Source of the DNA: Siniperca chuatsi | Taxonomy: Eukaryota; Chordata; Actinopteri; Centrarchiformes; Sinipercidae | Length of the DNA stretch: 64,000 nt | Direction: 5' to 3' | Assembly (NCBI RefSeq): GCF_020085105.1 | Contig: NC_058062.1 | Span: forward strand, 4,304,945 to 4,368,944 | Shown: piece by piece, positions 1 through 10,609 of the stretch | Numbering within the stretch: position 1 is the stretch's first letter | Layout of the letters: the number at the start of each line of letters is the position of its first letter | Translations under genes and position numbers: made by a program | Notes under the pieces: model-generated | Databases searched by the model: none | What the model saw: only the letters and a program-made list of their open reading frames with translations | Told to the model about the DNA's origin: nothing

Positions 1-174
1 ATCTGAAAGCAGGGCCTACAGTAAATGTATATATGTTTGTAATTTAACAGTGTTTTTCCTTATTGACAGTCTTTGTTATGTATATATCTTCATAAGTAAA
101 TTTAATATGCTGACTTTGGCTGACAGCATGCAAAAACTATAATATTTCGTGAATTATTCCAGATTACTTTCACA

Positions 175-3100
175 ATGTCTTCAGATGAGGTGAGACGTCA
201 TTTTGCTTCTTCCTGCTATTGTTCTTTCTTATGAAGTTAAAGATAAATATTACACATAAGAACATACAAAATGTATTTGTAATATTGTTGTTACAGACAT
301 TTTCGCTGTGGGTTGAACTATTGTCCTTAGCATCACTGAAACATTGTTGTTGCTGAATTTAATTTTAATACTAGTTTCACTTATAAGATTGCTAATTTAT
401 CCTCATAAAAATGTCTACTTAACTTAAGGTTTCTCTGCATTATACACCCTGTGTCTTGATGGTTTATTAACATTAATGCAAAAAAAATAAAATAAAATGA
501 GGTGAGGTGAGGTGTTTATTTATTCTCCACCATTTCCCTGGCTCAGAGACAACTATGTGTCCTTGTGTTTTAGGATTTCTCTATAGTGATGAACAGCCAA
601 CAGCCATCCGAGGACACCTTGGAGGGAGTCATGGCTTTAATCGCCAACTACAAGGTGCACTGAAACTCCTGTTTATCAGAGAACAGGGCGTAAAATATGA
701 AATACAACATTGAAGCACTGAATGAAAACACAATGTACAGCTGTTGTTTTAGATAAATATATGTGACACTTAAATTAAATGTAGGAAATAAGTATACCAG
801 AGTCGTGACTTACACAGATAAAAGGAGACTGAATTTATCTAAATGCCATATTCTATACATGCTTTAGGCTACTGTATGTATAAACAGTATAGTTAAGTTT
901 GCTTATTGTCATTTGTTTACAAAGGCACTCTCAGTTTAAAAAACAAAAATTTAAATATACAGTATAATATTACAAATATACAGTATATAAAATATGCAAC
1001 TCACATATAGTGTGGACCATAAATACAAAATGTACACATTTATATAAAAATATATCGTATTTAATGGAAAATGTCAGTAGTAATATGGTTTTGAAAAACT
1101 CATGAATATGATCTTTGGAATTAAATTTAAATGATGTCAAAATGACACACTGACGGTAAATCCACTTTCTATTTAATTTCTTTAACCCCGTGAGATCCAC
1201 TCTTCAGTCCATCATTGCAAACTCATATCGGGAGACAAACCCACAGAACTCGCTAAATTTGATTTAAGTTCTCACAGTTTCCAAAGATGCCAAAATTGAC
1301 ATGTTGTAAACTACGAGGAAACTTCAAATCATGTGATTATTTCCATTTGATGTACAGCTTCAGCCTTATTGAATATGGCAACTTGGCTTTGAATACTCAG
1401 CATGGGCATAATCTGGCTGACAGAAAGTGCTTGAACAAAATGAAGACTAGAAGAAGAATATGACACTTCAGCATTAAATTAAACCTAGCTAGTTAAGGGG
1501 AAATTTAAGAGGAAAATTCAGTGGGTTTGTGGAGTACTCAAATCAAAATTCAAGTGGCGATCCCAAATTTTCCAAATATGCTAAAACATGTGAGGCAGAG
1601 TTTGGGGAAATGTGTATGGAAGGATGCACAGGAAGTCTTGTTTATTTTGTCTTACTTTAATAAAGTACTTTTATTTCTTGTACGTAGCAAAAACAGAACA
1701 GTAAAAAGAAAAAAAGTTAGTGAACGCAGCTTGTGTGTCCACAGAAAAAATATGAACAGCTGGTCCAGGAGCATAAGGAGCTGGCCGCCTGCAGAGACGA
1801 CCGGCGGGATCTGACTCAGCAGTTTAAGAAGCGCAGTGACAAACTGACCCAGGCTCTGAAAGACGACCAGCGCTCCTACAAAGACCAGCTCGAAGAAGAG
1901 ATGGTACGGCTCTTTTTTAAAAGTCCTCCTCTACTCTAAAAGTGTCTTTTTCTTATTGTCAGGCCACTTGGATGTTTGAGCTTCACTGTGCAGAATCATG
2001 TTTTCACACTAGAAGCCTGTTTCTTCTGCTGAAGGAGGAAAGTTTCTCAGTTGAACACGTGTACTTACAAGAGGATTTTGTGACATCAACTCTTTCAAAA
2101 GCTAATCATGGTCCAGTATGCAACTTACACAAGTGTGATGTGGAAACGTGAAACTCCAGTGAGAATGTACTTTACAGTGAAGTAGGAGACATTTTGTGTC
2201 TGAAATGAAAAATATCTGCATATTCATAGATTCTGGAATAGATATCATTTAAAGATTTTTTAACAAGCTAATTTAACTTTTTTTGTGGAAAACACTTATC
2301 AGACACAAATTATTATTGCAATAAGAGTGAATCAGTACATAATTATAGAATAAAGCTGATGATAGCTGATATTTTGTACCAGTATTGCGATCTTTAATGG
2401 GCATCAAACTGCTGCTGCACAGCACTCTATGGGTTGAACCTTTAACAGCTGATGGGAAAACACACCACTGATTAGGGTGTAACCAAAAATGCATCACACT
2501 TGAAAGTGTCAACCAAAAATACAAAATCAGTGTTTCACTGTTAAATTCTCTCAATGTGACCATTTCAGAAATATATTTCTGTTGAGTTATTTCCATTACA
2601 ACAAACCCCATTTGTTGCCTTGGTGAGCTCATAGTGCAGGGCAGACATGACAACATTCAACACAGCATGCTAAAAGAAACATCACATAAATAAAACAAAT
2701 TTAAATACACAAAATACATGGTAAATGGCTATATAATGCTTTTATCCAAAGTGCTTTACAAGGTTTTTGCCTGCCGCTCATTCACACACACTCACACACC
2801 GATGGCAGCGATGCTACCACGCAGGGTGCTGGCCAACCATCGGGAGCAATTTGGGGTTTATTGCCTTGCCCAAGGACACTTCGACATGTGATCAGGAGGT
2901 ATTGGGGATCGAACCGCCAACCCTGTGATCAGTGGATGACCCCTTTCCACCTCCTGAGCCACAGCCGCCGCAAAATACCAAAAAATATAAAAGATAAGCT
3001 AAAAACAAAATATATCTTAAAGCAATAGTTTTGGGAAATACGCTTAAATCGCTTTCTGGCAGAGAGTTAGATGAGAAGATCGATATCACTCTCATGTGTC

Positions 3101-6100
3101 TATGGTAAATATATAACGCTACAGCCAGCAGTCAGTTAGCATAGATTAGCATAAAGACTGGAAACGGGGAAACAGCTTGCCTGGCACTGTTATATCTCGT
3201 TTGTTTAATCTACGCAAAAACTGTGTAAAAATGACAATTCACCATGTTATTACAAGGCTGCTGGCTGTGGCCTTATATTTACCGCACAGATTTTAGAGTA
3301 GAATCCATCTTCTCATCTAACTCTCTGCCCAAAATGTTGAACTATTCTTTTAAACTGCCAAAGGTTTACAATTCAAGAGTGGAATAACCTGAACATATTA
3401 AAATATGCAAAAATATCACAAACAATCACAAAGAAAACAATAAGATAAAACAAAATGTACCTTAAAGTGCCAAAGGTTTACCATCCAAGAGTTGAGATAC
3501 CTCAGAGAATATACTTCAGTGTATTAATACTTAATAAACAGCATTTAGATCATTGCAGGATACAAAAACTCCACTGAAGCCAGAATAAGAATCACAGATA
3601 TCTGTTTCAAGGAACAAAAACATAGAATTAATTCAGGTTAAAAATGTCTCATAGACAGTATTTATTAATTCCATAATATGTAAAGAATCACTATAATTTT
3701 TTTAGATTTCTGGGGTTTTCCTGTAATTCAATTTTAGTAAAGATACCAAGTGATAGTCTGTGAACTTCATTTATTTAGCAGTTTTAAGAACAGTTAAAAT
3801 GTGGATAACAATGACAAATTAAATATGGCAGGGTTAAAAGAGAAAAAGCACTATATATAAATAAATACTGGCAGTGAATAGAGATAAAACCAAAAGAGAA
3901 TATCATAAAATATACAATGAAAATACAATACAGTACTATAACAAGGCCTTTCTCATTTTAAATACGGGTACCACTGATTAGATGTAATGATGTAATGATG
4001 GGGCTGCTTTTTCTCAGTACTTTGTTGTATCTGAAGTTTTTCTGTCTTGCAGGCTCGGCTGAACTCAATGAAGGTGGAGGAGAGCCAGCTGATGGAGGAG
4101 GTCCAGAAAAAGAAGGCAGCCCTGATGGACGAAGAGGCCAAAAACAAGCATCTGAAACAGCAGACTGATGTGCGTTTATCTCACTCAACACGCCGCCGTC
4201 TGCAGTCATCACTGACATGTCCAGTAAACCCGTACCTTTTGTTTTCAGGTGTTCGCTGCTGTACCAGAGAAGACTGTTGTGTTCATGGGGTCGACAGGAA
4301 AGGCAACCGACACACAAACATTTGAAATGAAACCACATATAGTTTACCCGATGCAGGGGGGGACGGCACTGATTACATTTGAGGAAGAAGTAGGTGAGTT
4401 TGTCTTCACACAAGGAGTGGGAGTTTTATCAGCAAGCTGCCACCACTGTGTTCTCTTCCATCTGCATGTGTTAGAGGTGAATCTGTGTGTTTCTAACAAA
4501 TATGAGATCTGTGGGGTGAGGTGTACTTTTTTCCCATTGTTTGCTACTGGTCCTTCTCAGTCAAAATTTCAAGGTCACATCTGTATTGACAGCATTACAA
4601 TCTGGTGGACTGAATCAATGACGGGAGGTACACATAGATAGAGTATTCTTTATTTATTAATCCAAATGAGAGATTGCAGTGTTACAGCAGCCAGAGGACA
4701 CATGAATCACAAAACAAAATATGGAGGTAGATAAGAAAACATGATAATAAAAACATAAATGACTAAAATTTTAGCTAGAAACTGAACTAAGACGGTGTAG
4801 TCCCTCATTCGTCCAGGAGTGTTCTATCGTAGAAAAGGTTTCAGTCGTAGTCATCTGGACACTGTTTTCAGAATCAAGACGTTTCGGCTCCCATCCGGAA
4901 GTCATTCTCAATTGAGAAACGTCTTGATTCTGAAAACAGTGTCCAGATGACTACGACTGAAACCTTTTCTACGATAGAAACTGAACTATAAACTAGGACC
5001 ACACTAACTGTAAATATACAAATATACAAAGACAGTACCTGTCAATATTCTGTAGTGCAAGTCGAGTACATACTGTATATTGTCTTGTATTGTACTGATA
5101 TGACCTGGTGCTTCGTTGGAGTTGCATAGGTGAGTATTTGGAATAACTATACAGTGAATCTTTATGTACCCACAGTTATGTAGAGGTATGTAAAATACAG
5201 GTACGTTTACTACAGAGATCAACAGTAAGATATTGGGTAATAATAATAAAAACAAACAAAAATTCACAGTTATGATTACAAGGCGGCTTCCCTGCAAATC
5301 CCGGCTTCCTCCAGCCCACATGTCGAAGTGTCCTCGGGCAAGACACTGAACCCCTGGAGGGCCGTGCCTTCGGTGTGACTGATTAGTTAGTTTCTTTCTA
5401 ACTGATGAGCAGTTGGCACCTGCCATCAGGTAGTTGAAGCACTTTGAGTAGTCGGATAGGCTATACGAGTACAGTGCATTTATGTTGAAAGTGGAGAATA
5501 AACATTGGATGAACATTACCGGATGAACAGAAGAGAGATACATACACAGAGGAACTTTAGTTTGGTTCCAAAGTTACTAATGCAGTGGCTACATTTGTTG
5601 CTTTTATTGAGTTTGAAAAGAAGTTAAAACATTGATAATAAACAGATAATACATGTGCGAATGTAGCTCTGCCTGCATGGCCAGACGAAGCCTCGCGGGG
5701 GCCTTGAAGAGCGATGTGTCCCTATTGTTCCCAAATCACAGAGCACACAGTAGATCACACATGACCGCTCCATTATATTTCTAACCAAACCAGTACCTCT
5801 TAAGCTGGGATACCTGTCCGCAGGTGTGCTGTGTGTCAACAGTTTATTTACTGAAGCCATGTACTCACAATTCAAACTTTCCTGTGATTTTTCTTCTATT
5901 ACAGTGAGACATGACGGTTGCCCAGATGTTTTCATTGTAGTGTACCACAGACATGTCTGTTCATTATGTTTTGTTGTTTTTGTCCATGTTGGTTAGAAAT
6001 AGATGTTTTAGAATTCCCCTTATGGCTCACGTTATACTTTAATACCAGTTTTCTTGTTTGATCTGTATATAGTTTTGTGAATGTATGTGTATTTTTGTTT

Positions 6101-7753
6101 TGGTTGATGGATTTGTGGGATTTAATGTTGAGAAGTGGCCCTGTGAAATTTTCAGTAAGGCAGCTCTGAAGACTTGTTGGTAACGAGTTAATTGGCATTC
6201 ATTGTTGGTGAAAGGTTTGAAACACTGAAGCTAAATGAATACTGCACACTTAGCGTTGTCATTGTGAGCATGTTAGCATGCTGACGTGAGCAGTTACCTC
6301 AAAGCTCAGGCTCACAGTGCTCTTAGTCTTGTTTTAATTCATTAAATTGCCACAAACCAGTTGACACACTGTGACTCTGGGGCCCCGGGGAGCTGCTACA
6401 TAACTCTCACAGTCACTTTGAAACAAATAAATAAAAACATGTTTTTTGGGTCCTAGTAAATTATTTGAATGGGAAATGTTTTATTACGCTTGACGGATAG
6501 TACTGATCATTGTAAAGTCCTGAATAACTCTGTTCGCTCTGCCATCAGTGGCCAAGAAGATCCTGACCACGAAGAAGCATCAGGTGGATCTGGGAGCAGA
6601 GTGCAGCATCACTGTGGAGGCCAGGCCAGTTCAGCTGATGGTGCCCAAGCTGGTGGAGGTACAGCAAGAGAATGAATGAGCCTAATCTGAATTTTTTTAC
6701 CCTCCTTTTACCCTGATCAGTATCAATATTAATTTCCTGTGAGTGATCCCTGCCTGTCTGTCCTGCAGATAGACTCTGAGGTGTGTCCTCAGCGCATATT
6801 AATCTCCAACCTGCCCAAGATGGACCCTGACATTCTGCTGAACAAGCTGGAGATCCACTTTTCCAAGAGCAAACACGGAGGCGGAGAGGTGGACGAATGT
6901 GAAATGCTGCCTGACTCTGGGACGGTGGTCCTCACCTTTGTGGAGAAAAACAGTGAGCAAGCTCTTTTACCTTATGATGGAATCTAGTAACAGTTGAATG
7001 TTATTCACGGAAAATTCATTTTGGAGGTAACTATTCAGAACATTGTAGACTACAGCTGATCATAAAGACAAAATATGAATCCACATGTATTTTGAAAGAC
7101 TATTAGTATTCTAATACACAAGTTGTGGGCTAAGCACCTGAAAGGGAACTCCAGTTTTTCTACTGCACAGACAGCAGAATGTGTTTTCCACTACAAAATG
7201 TATTGTCTAGGCTCTGTTTTGGTCTGAATCCCAGCTGATGTAACTCTTTCTACCATCAGTTGCCAGAGGTTTGACAGATACGGAGTACCATGAAGTGAAG
7301 CTACAACAAAAGAGTCACAGAGTGAGGGTGACTCCTTTTCTGAACGGAAAGATTACAAACTTAGAGGTAAGCATTTGTTAGGGAGGCCAGGGTACACAAG
7401 GCAGGAGAAAAGAAGCTTTCCACTCTCAGATCCTCGATAATGTTCTGTTGTTGAATTGTAATAGTTTGTTTTTTTTACAGTATAAAATAGGTCCAGATAA
7501 ATATCCATTCCCCTGCTTTGTCTGACTTGTGTCTGTGGTGTTTCCCTTCCAGACGCAGATGTCAGTGTGTCCTCGGACAGTGCTGCTGACAGAAATCCCT
7601 GCCGTCATGGAGCAAGAGACCATGCAGGATTTGCTGGAAATCCACTTCCAGAAAAGCAGCAATGGTGGAGGAGAGATCGAAGCCTTCCTCTACAACCCGC
7701 TGGGGCAGCACACCTCGGCGCTGTTTGACGGCGTCTCACCAAACGGAGAGTAG
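175..7753 (+). CDS. ifi35: Interferon-induced 35 kDa protein / N-myc-interactor family (IFI35-like), 9 coding exons
   Basis: Coding exons: 175-189, 574-654, 1745-1903, 4053-4169, 4249-4393, 6549-6658, 6769-6952, 7260-7366, 7553-7753. All junctions are GT-AG and phases agree, giving 372 aa. Residues 33-124 are charged and heptad-like (coiled coil). About 125-372 hold the two NID (Nmi/IFI35) domains, marked by ALITFEEE near 162-169, LEIHFSKSKHGGGEVD (GGG 246-248) and LEIHFQKSSNGGGEIE (GGG 344-346). The segment after residue 290 (TPFLNGKI, then CPRTVLL) resembles mammalian IFI35 more than NMI, but orthology is not proven. Known members are interferon-induced cytoplasmic proteins that bind each other through NIDs and modulate innate signalling or act as released danger signals. 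The start MSSDE is the first ATG and is followed directly by a donor; a 5' non-coding exon may lie outside the window. It is longer than human IFI35 or NMI (about 290-310 aa). No clear interferon response element is visible in bases 1-174. Confidence 0.87.
2720..2962 (-). repeat. SINE-like dispersed repeat, minus orientation
   Basis: This stretch carries the widespread teleost unit with the phrases CCAAGGACACTTCGACATG and CCTCCTGAGCCACAGCCG. The complement at about 2905-2920 contains a B-box-like GGTTCGATCCCC, which suggests a tRNA-derived origin. A related unit in the opposite orientation lies at about 5285-5480. It sits in intron 3 of the IFI35-like gene. The family name is not assigned. 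Confidence 0.7.
3021..3349. mobile_element. TTAA-flanked MITE (piggyBac-like), family A copy 1
   Basis: Long terminal inverted repeats: the start reads AGCAATAGTTTTGGGAAATA and the reverse complement of the end reads AAGAATAGTTCAACATTTTG; both arms continue into GGCAGAGAGTTAGATGAGAAG. TTAA lies immediately outside both ends (3017-3020 and 3350-3353), the target duplication expected of piggyBac-type insertion. It has no coding capacity. Related copies lie at about 8272-8935 and 42760-43307. Assignment to piggyBac is inferred from the TTAA target only. Confidence 0.75.
4822..4979. repeat. Perfect 64-bp inverted repeat with 30-nt loop
   Basis: The left arm 4822-4885 is exactly complementary to the right arm 4916-4979, with no mismatch over 64 bp, and the loop is 4886-4915. 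It lies in intron 5 of the IFI35-like gene, on its sense strand, so the pre-mRNA would form a long perfect hairpin. I see no target duplication. It may be a recently formed foldback or a piece of a larger repeat. Confidence 0.9.
5285..5480 (+). repeat. SINE-like dispersed repeat, plus orientation
   Basis: It contains ATGTCGAAGTGTCCTCGGGC, AAGACACTGAACCCC, a GAGCAGTTGGCACCTGCCAT stretch and a tail with AAGCACTTTGAGTAGTC. This is the opposite orientation of the unit at 2720-2962. It is degenerate and non-coding, in intron 5 of the IFI35-like gene. Confidence 0.65.
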
Positions 7754-8271
7754 GAGTAGGCTGTAGATTTATCCCTGTTGCTCCCCCAAAAAAAACAAAC
7801 CCTCTCAGGTTCAGGATGAGATCTGCCGGATGCAAAGACAGGATCCACCCTGCTACAAAAATCTGTTTGTCTTATATTTTGTTACCTTTTGTTAGTATAA
7901 TTCGGCACAGTTATGAACTTGTTATTTTAGGATGGATTTTTTTGGCAACGATAAAGCTGCCAATTATTTTTCTAGAACAAAATCTCTGATGTCTGTCAGT
8001 ATTGTTGATATCAGTTCTGAGAATTATAAAATTTCAGCTTTATTCATAGATGAAAGTATTTAACCTGGTTGTTTTCTGTCTAGTTATTTAAAAATACAAA
8101 TCTTTGGCATCAATGGCAACAAATACTGTGTAATTATAATAATGCAATAACCTCATTAATCAACAATCTGTTCTTTCAGCATGTAACTCCTTGACAAAAA
8201 TCTTTCCAATTGTATTATATAAAAGTGTAAGTGGTCTGCTGCGGCTCAGTGGGTGACAAGATTGATGACAA

Positions 8272-8937
8272 AATTGTATGTATAGTTTGACATTTTGGGA
8301 AATAGCTTATTTACTTTCTGGTAGCGAGTTAGATGAAGAGAGTGCACCTTCTTATCTGTCTTCAATACACTGTAAGGCTACAGCTAGCAGCCAGTTAGCT
8401 TAGCTTAGCACGAGTGGAAACAGCTAGTTCTGTTCAAAGGGTAACAAAATCCGGCTGGCAGCACCGCTAAAGCTCACGAATTAACACATTACGTCTCATT
8501 TGTTTAGTCAGTGCAAAAACCAAAGTGTAAAACCAACAATTCGCCATTTTGTGTTGGATAATTTCTTGGCTGGGTGTTGTTGCCAGGCAACCAGCGGAGA
8601 CTCCAGAAGGTTACTGCGCCCTGCCAAGAAATAGTCCGGTGCATAGCCGGCGCATAAAACGTTTAAGTGCCATTTTTACACTAATGTTTTTGCACAGAGT
8701 GAACAAACCCCAGAACGTGTTGATTAGTGAACTTTAGAGGTGCTGGTAGGCGGATTTTGTTACCTTTGAACAGAGCCAGGCTAGCTGTTTCCCCTTTCCA
8801 GTCTTTGTCCTAAGCTAAGCTAACCGGCTGCTGCTTCATATTTAAAAGCTGAGTGGTATCAATCTTCTCATCTAACTGCTAACTTAACTCTAGCAAGAAA
8901 GTGAATGTGTATTTCGAATGTCGGACTGTGCCTTTAT
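8272..8937. mobile_element. TTAA-type MITE family A copy 2 (long, diverged)
   Basis: The left end has GTTTGACATTTTGGGAAATA and then a CTTTCTGGTAGCGAGTTAGATG segment. The right end carries the complement (TCATCTAACTGC, AGCAAGAAAGTGAATG, CGAATGTCGGAC). The interior contains the family phrases TAGCTTAGCTTAGCA and CAAAATCCGGCTGGCAGC in both orientations, so it is itself foldback-like. It lies between the IFI35-like gene and bcat2. The terminal TTAA is not preserved and the ends are approximate. Confidence 0.6.
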
Positions 8938-9003
8938 ATGGGTAAACAAAGTCTTGAAATCTCGTTAAGTTCAACAGGGAAGGTCTTGTGTGTTCGTTAA
9001 GTG

Positions 9004-9020
9004 TTTATTTTGCAAATAAA
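9004..9020. terminator. Candidate poly(A) signals for the convergent IFI35-like and bcat2 genes
   Basis: AATAAA on the plus strand at 9015-9020 could serve the IFI35-like transcript, and the complement of AATAAA at 9004-9009 (another at 9091-9096) could serve bcat2. The two genes converge on this stretch. No closer AATAAA was found after the IFI35-like stop at 7753, so its 3' UTR may run about 1.2 kb, across a MITE. The stretch 9100-10609 shows an A-tract near 9137 and a CA repeat but no gene other than presumed bcat2 3' UTR. Confidence 0.35.
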
Positions 9021-10445
9021 TATACTGAAGATGACCACTGATGTAAATTAATGTGCCTCAAATACAAAATGAGACTGAACTCAGATTGGGTTTATTGTAA
9101 AAACATAACAGCAGAGTAAAAGTAACAGCACATAAAAAAAAAAAAAAAAAAACCTAAACTGACATTACTTAAAGAATCCAGCTCTATCCACTAGTGCACA
9201 AACTGGAAAACAAAACAGCTGCTGAAGATCCACAGAAGAACAAGCGGACAGACTGAGGTTAGGCACTTAGACAGAGAGAGGGACAGGTGTGTCGTATGTG
9301 TGTAAAAATAAAAATACATTCAAAGAGAAAAAACCAGCAAAGGAAGGACATGAAGCCGAGATTACAGTAAAACACTGGTGACACAGTCAAGTACTTTTGG
9401 AAGACAGTCGGCCTAATTTCACATCAAAACAAGGAAAAAATATAATTTAAAAACCTCTAAAATAACAACACAATCTATTTGTTACTATACATTGTTTTCA
9501 TAATGATTACACACAAACTAATGCAGGAGTAACTGCGAGCATTGATCAGCCTTCTCTTCTAGAGCCTGTAGGTCTTCTGTCGCCCTGCCATTTGTGTGTG
9601 CTAAAGTTCACTTAGACCTCGCCTTTTTAATCTCAATCTTTAGTTTTTGTGCAGTTGTATTCTAAACAAACAAAACCAACAAACATAAAAACCGCCCACG
9701 TTTCCTCTCTAAAAGCTGAGTCATTCTCAGATACATATCTGACATTAAAACAAGGTCAGTGCAAACTCTGGTGTCAAAGTGACATGGCCCCATGAAAACT
9801 ACGGCAGTACTCTAGAGATCACTATGTACATTACAGTAACAAAACATATCTCATGGTGTGTTTACAGGTACTACTCACACGTAACAGTTAAAAGGTTTCG
9901 GGGGGAACACCACAGGTTGTTGCAAGTAGTACAGGTTATAGTACATATACGTTTTTGCTGTTGTGGAGTACATTTTAATACTTTTGTTGATGAGAAACAG
10001 TACTTACAGATTGCGTGTTGCTAAGAGGCTAACTGTCTTAATTTGTCCTACACACCAAATGTGTGGTTGCTTTAATATTGCACATATTTCACCTCCTTCG
10101 CCTGAAATATGTCAGCTTGTTAATACCAGAATGCAGTGTTGATAAAAATTGTGCTATTAACTATAAGTTCCTCACAAGGAATTAATCCAAGTGACAAAGA
10201 CAAACACTTGAATGGAGAATTGACCCAATTAGAGTTTAGAGATTTGAATGCACTCTTGCTAGTCTAATAGATATGACCACTAGGCACATCAACCTTTTTA
10301 ATCTGGCTGCTTGTATTTGCTTGCTTTTTTCCCCCTCTTCCAGTGACAGCTGTTGTGTCAAGTCAAAACATTGCATATCATGGTTAATATTGCTTTCCAA
10401 AGCGAACCATTACATTTCAACAACCAACTGTATTCCTATGAAAGT

Positions 10446-10446
<1 letters not shown>

Positions 10447-10480
<34 letters not shown>
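10447..10480. repeat. (CA)n microsatellite
   Basis: About 17 uninterrupted CA units lie just downstream of the bcat2 stop codon, within its probable 3' UTR. This is probably length-polymorphic. Confidence 0.95.
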
Positions 10481-10483
<3 letters not shown>

Positions 10484-10609
10484 GCGTCCGTCTCCTCGGT
10501 TGGTAAGTAAGCAGGAGTGCAATAGTGGGTTGAGAAGGGGGCTGCTGGTTGTCCAAACTGGAATTATGGGAATAAGTGTTGATACAACTGGCATGTGCAA
10601 TATGGTCGT

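Noticed and set aside
372..385. Interferon-response element near the IFI35-like gene (AGTTTCACTT)
   Set aside because: Only a half match to the consensus and located inside intron 1, so not supported as a promoter element.
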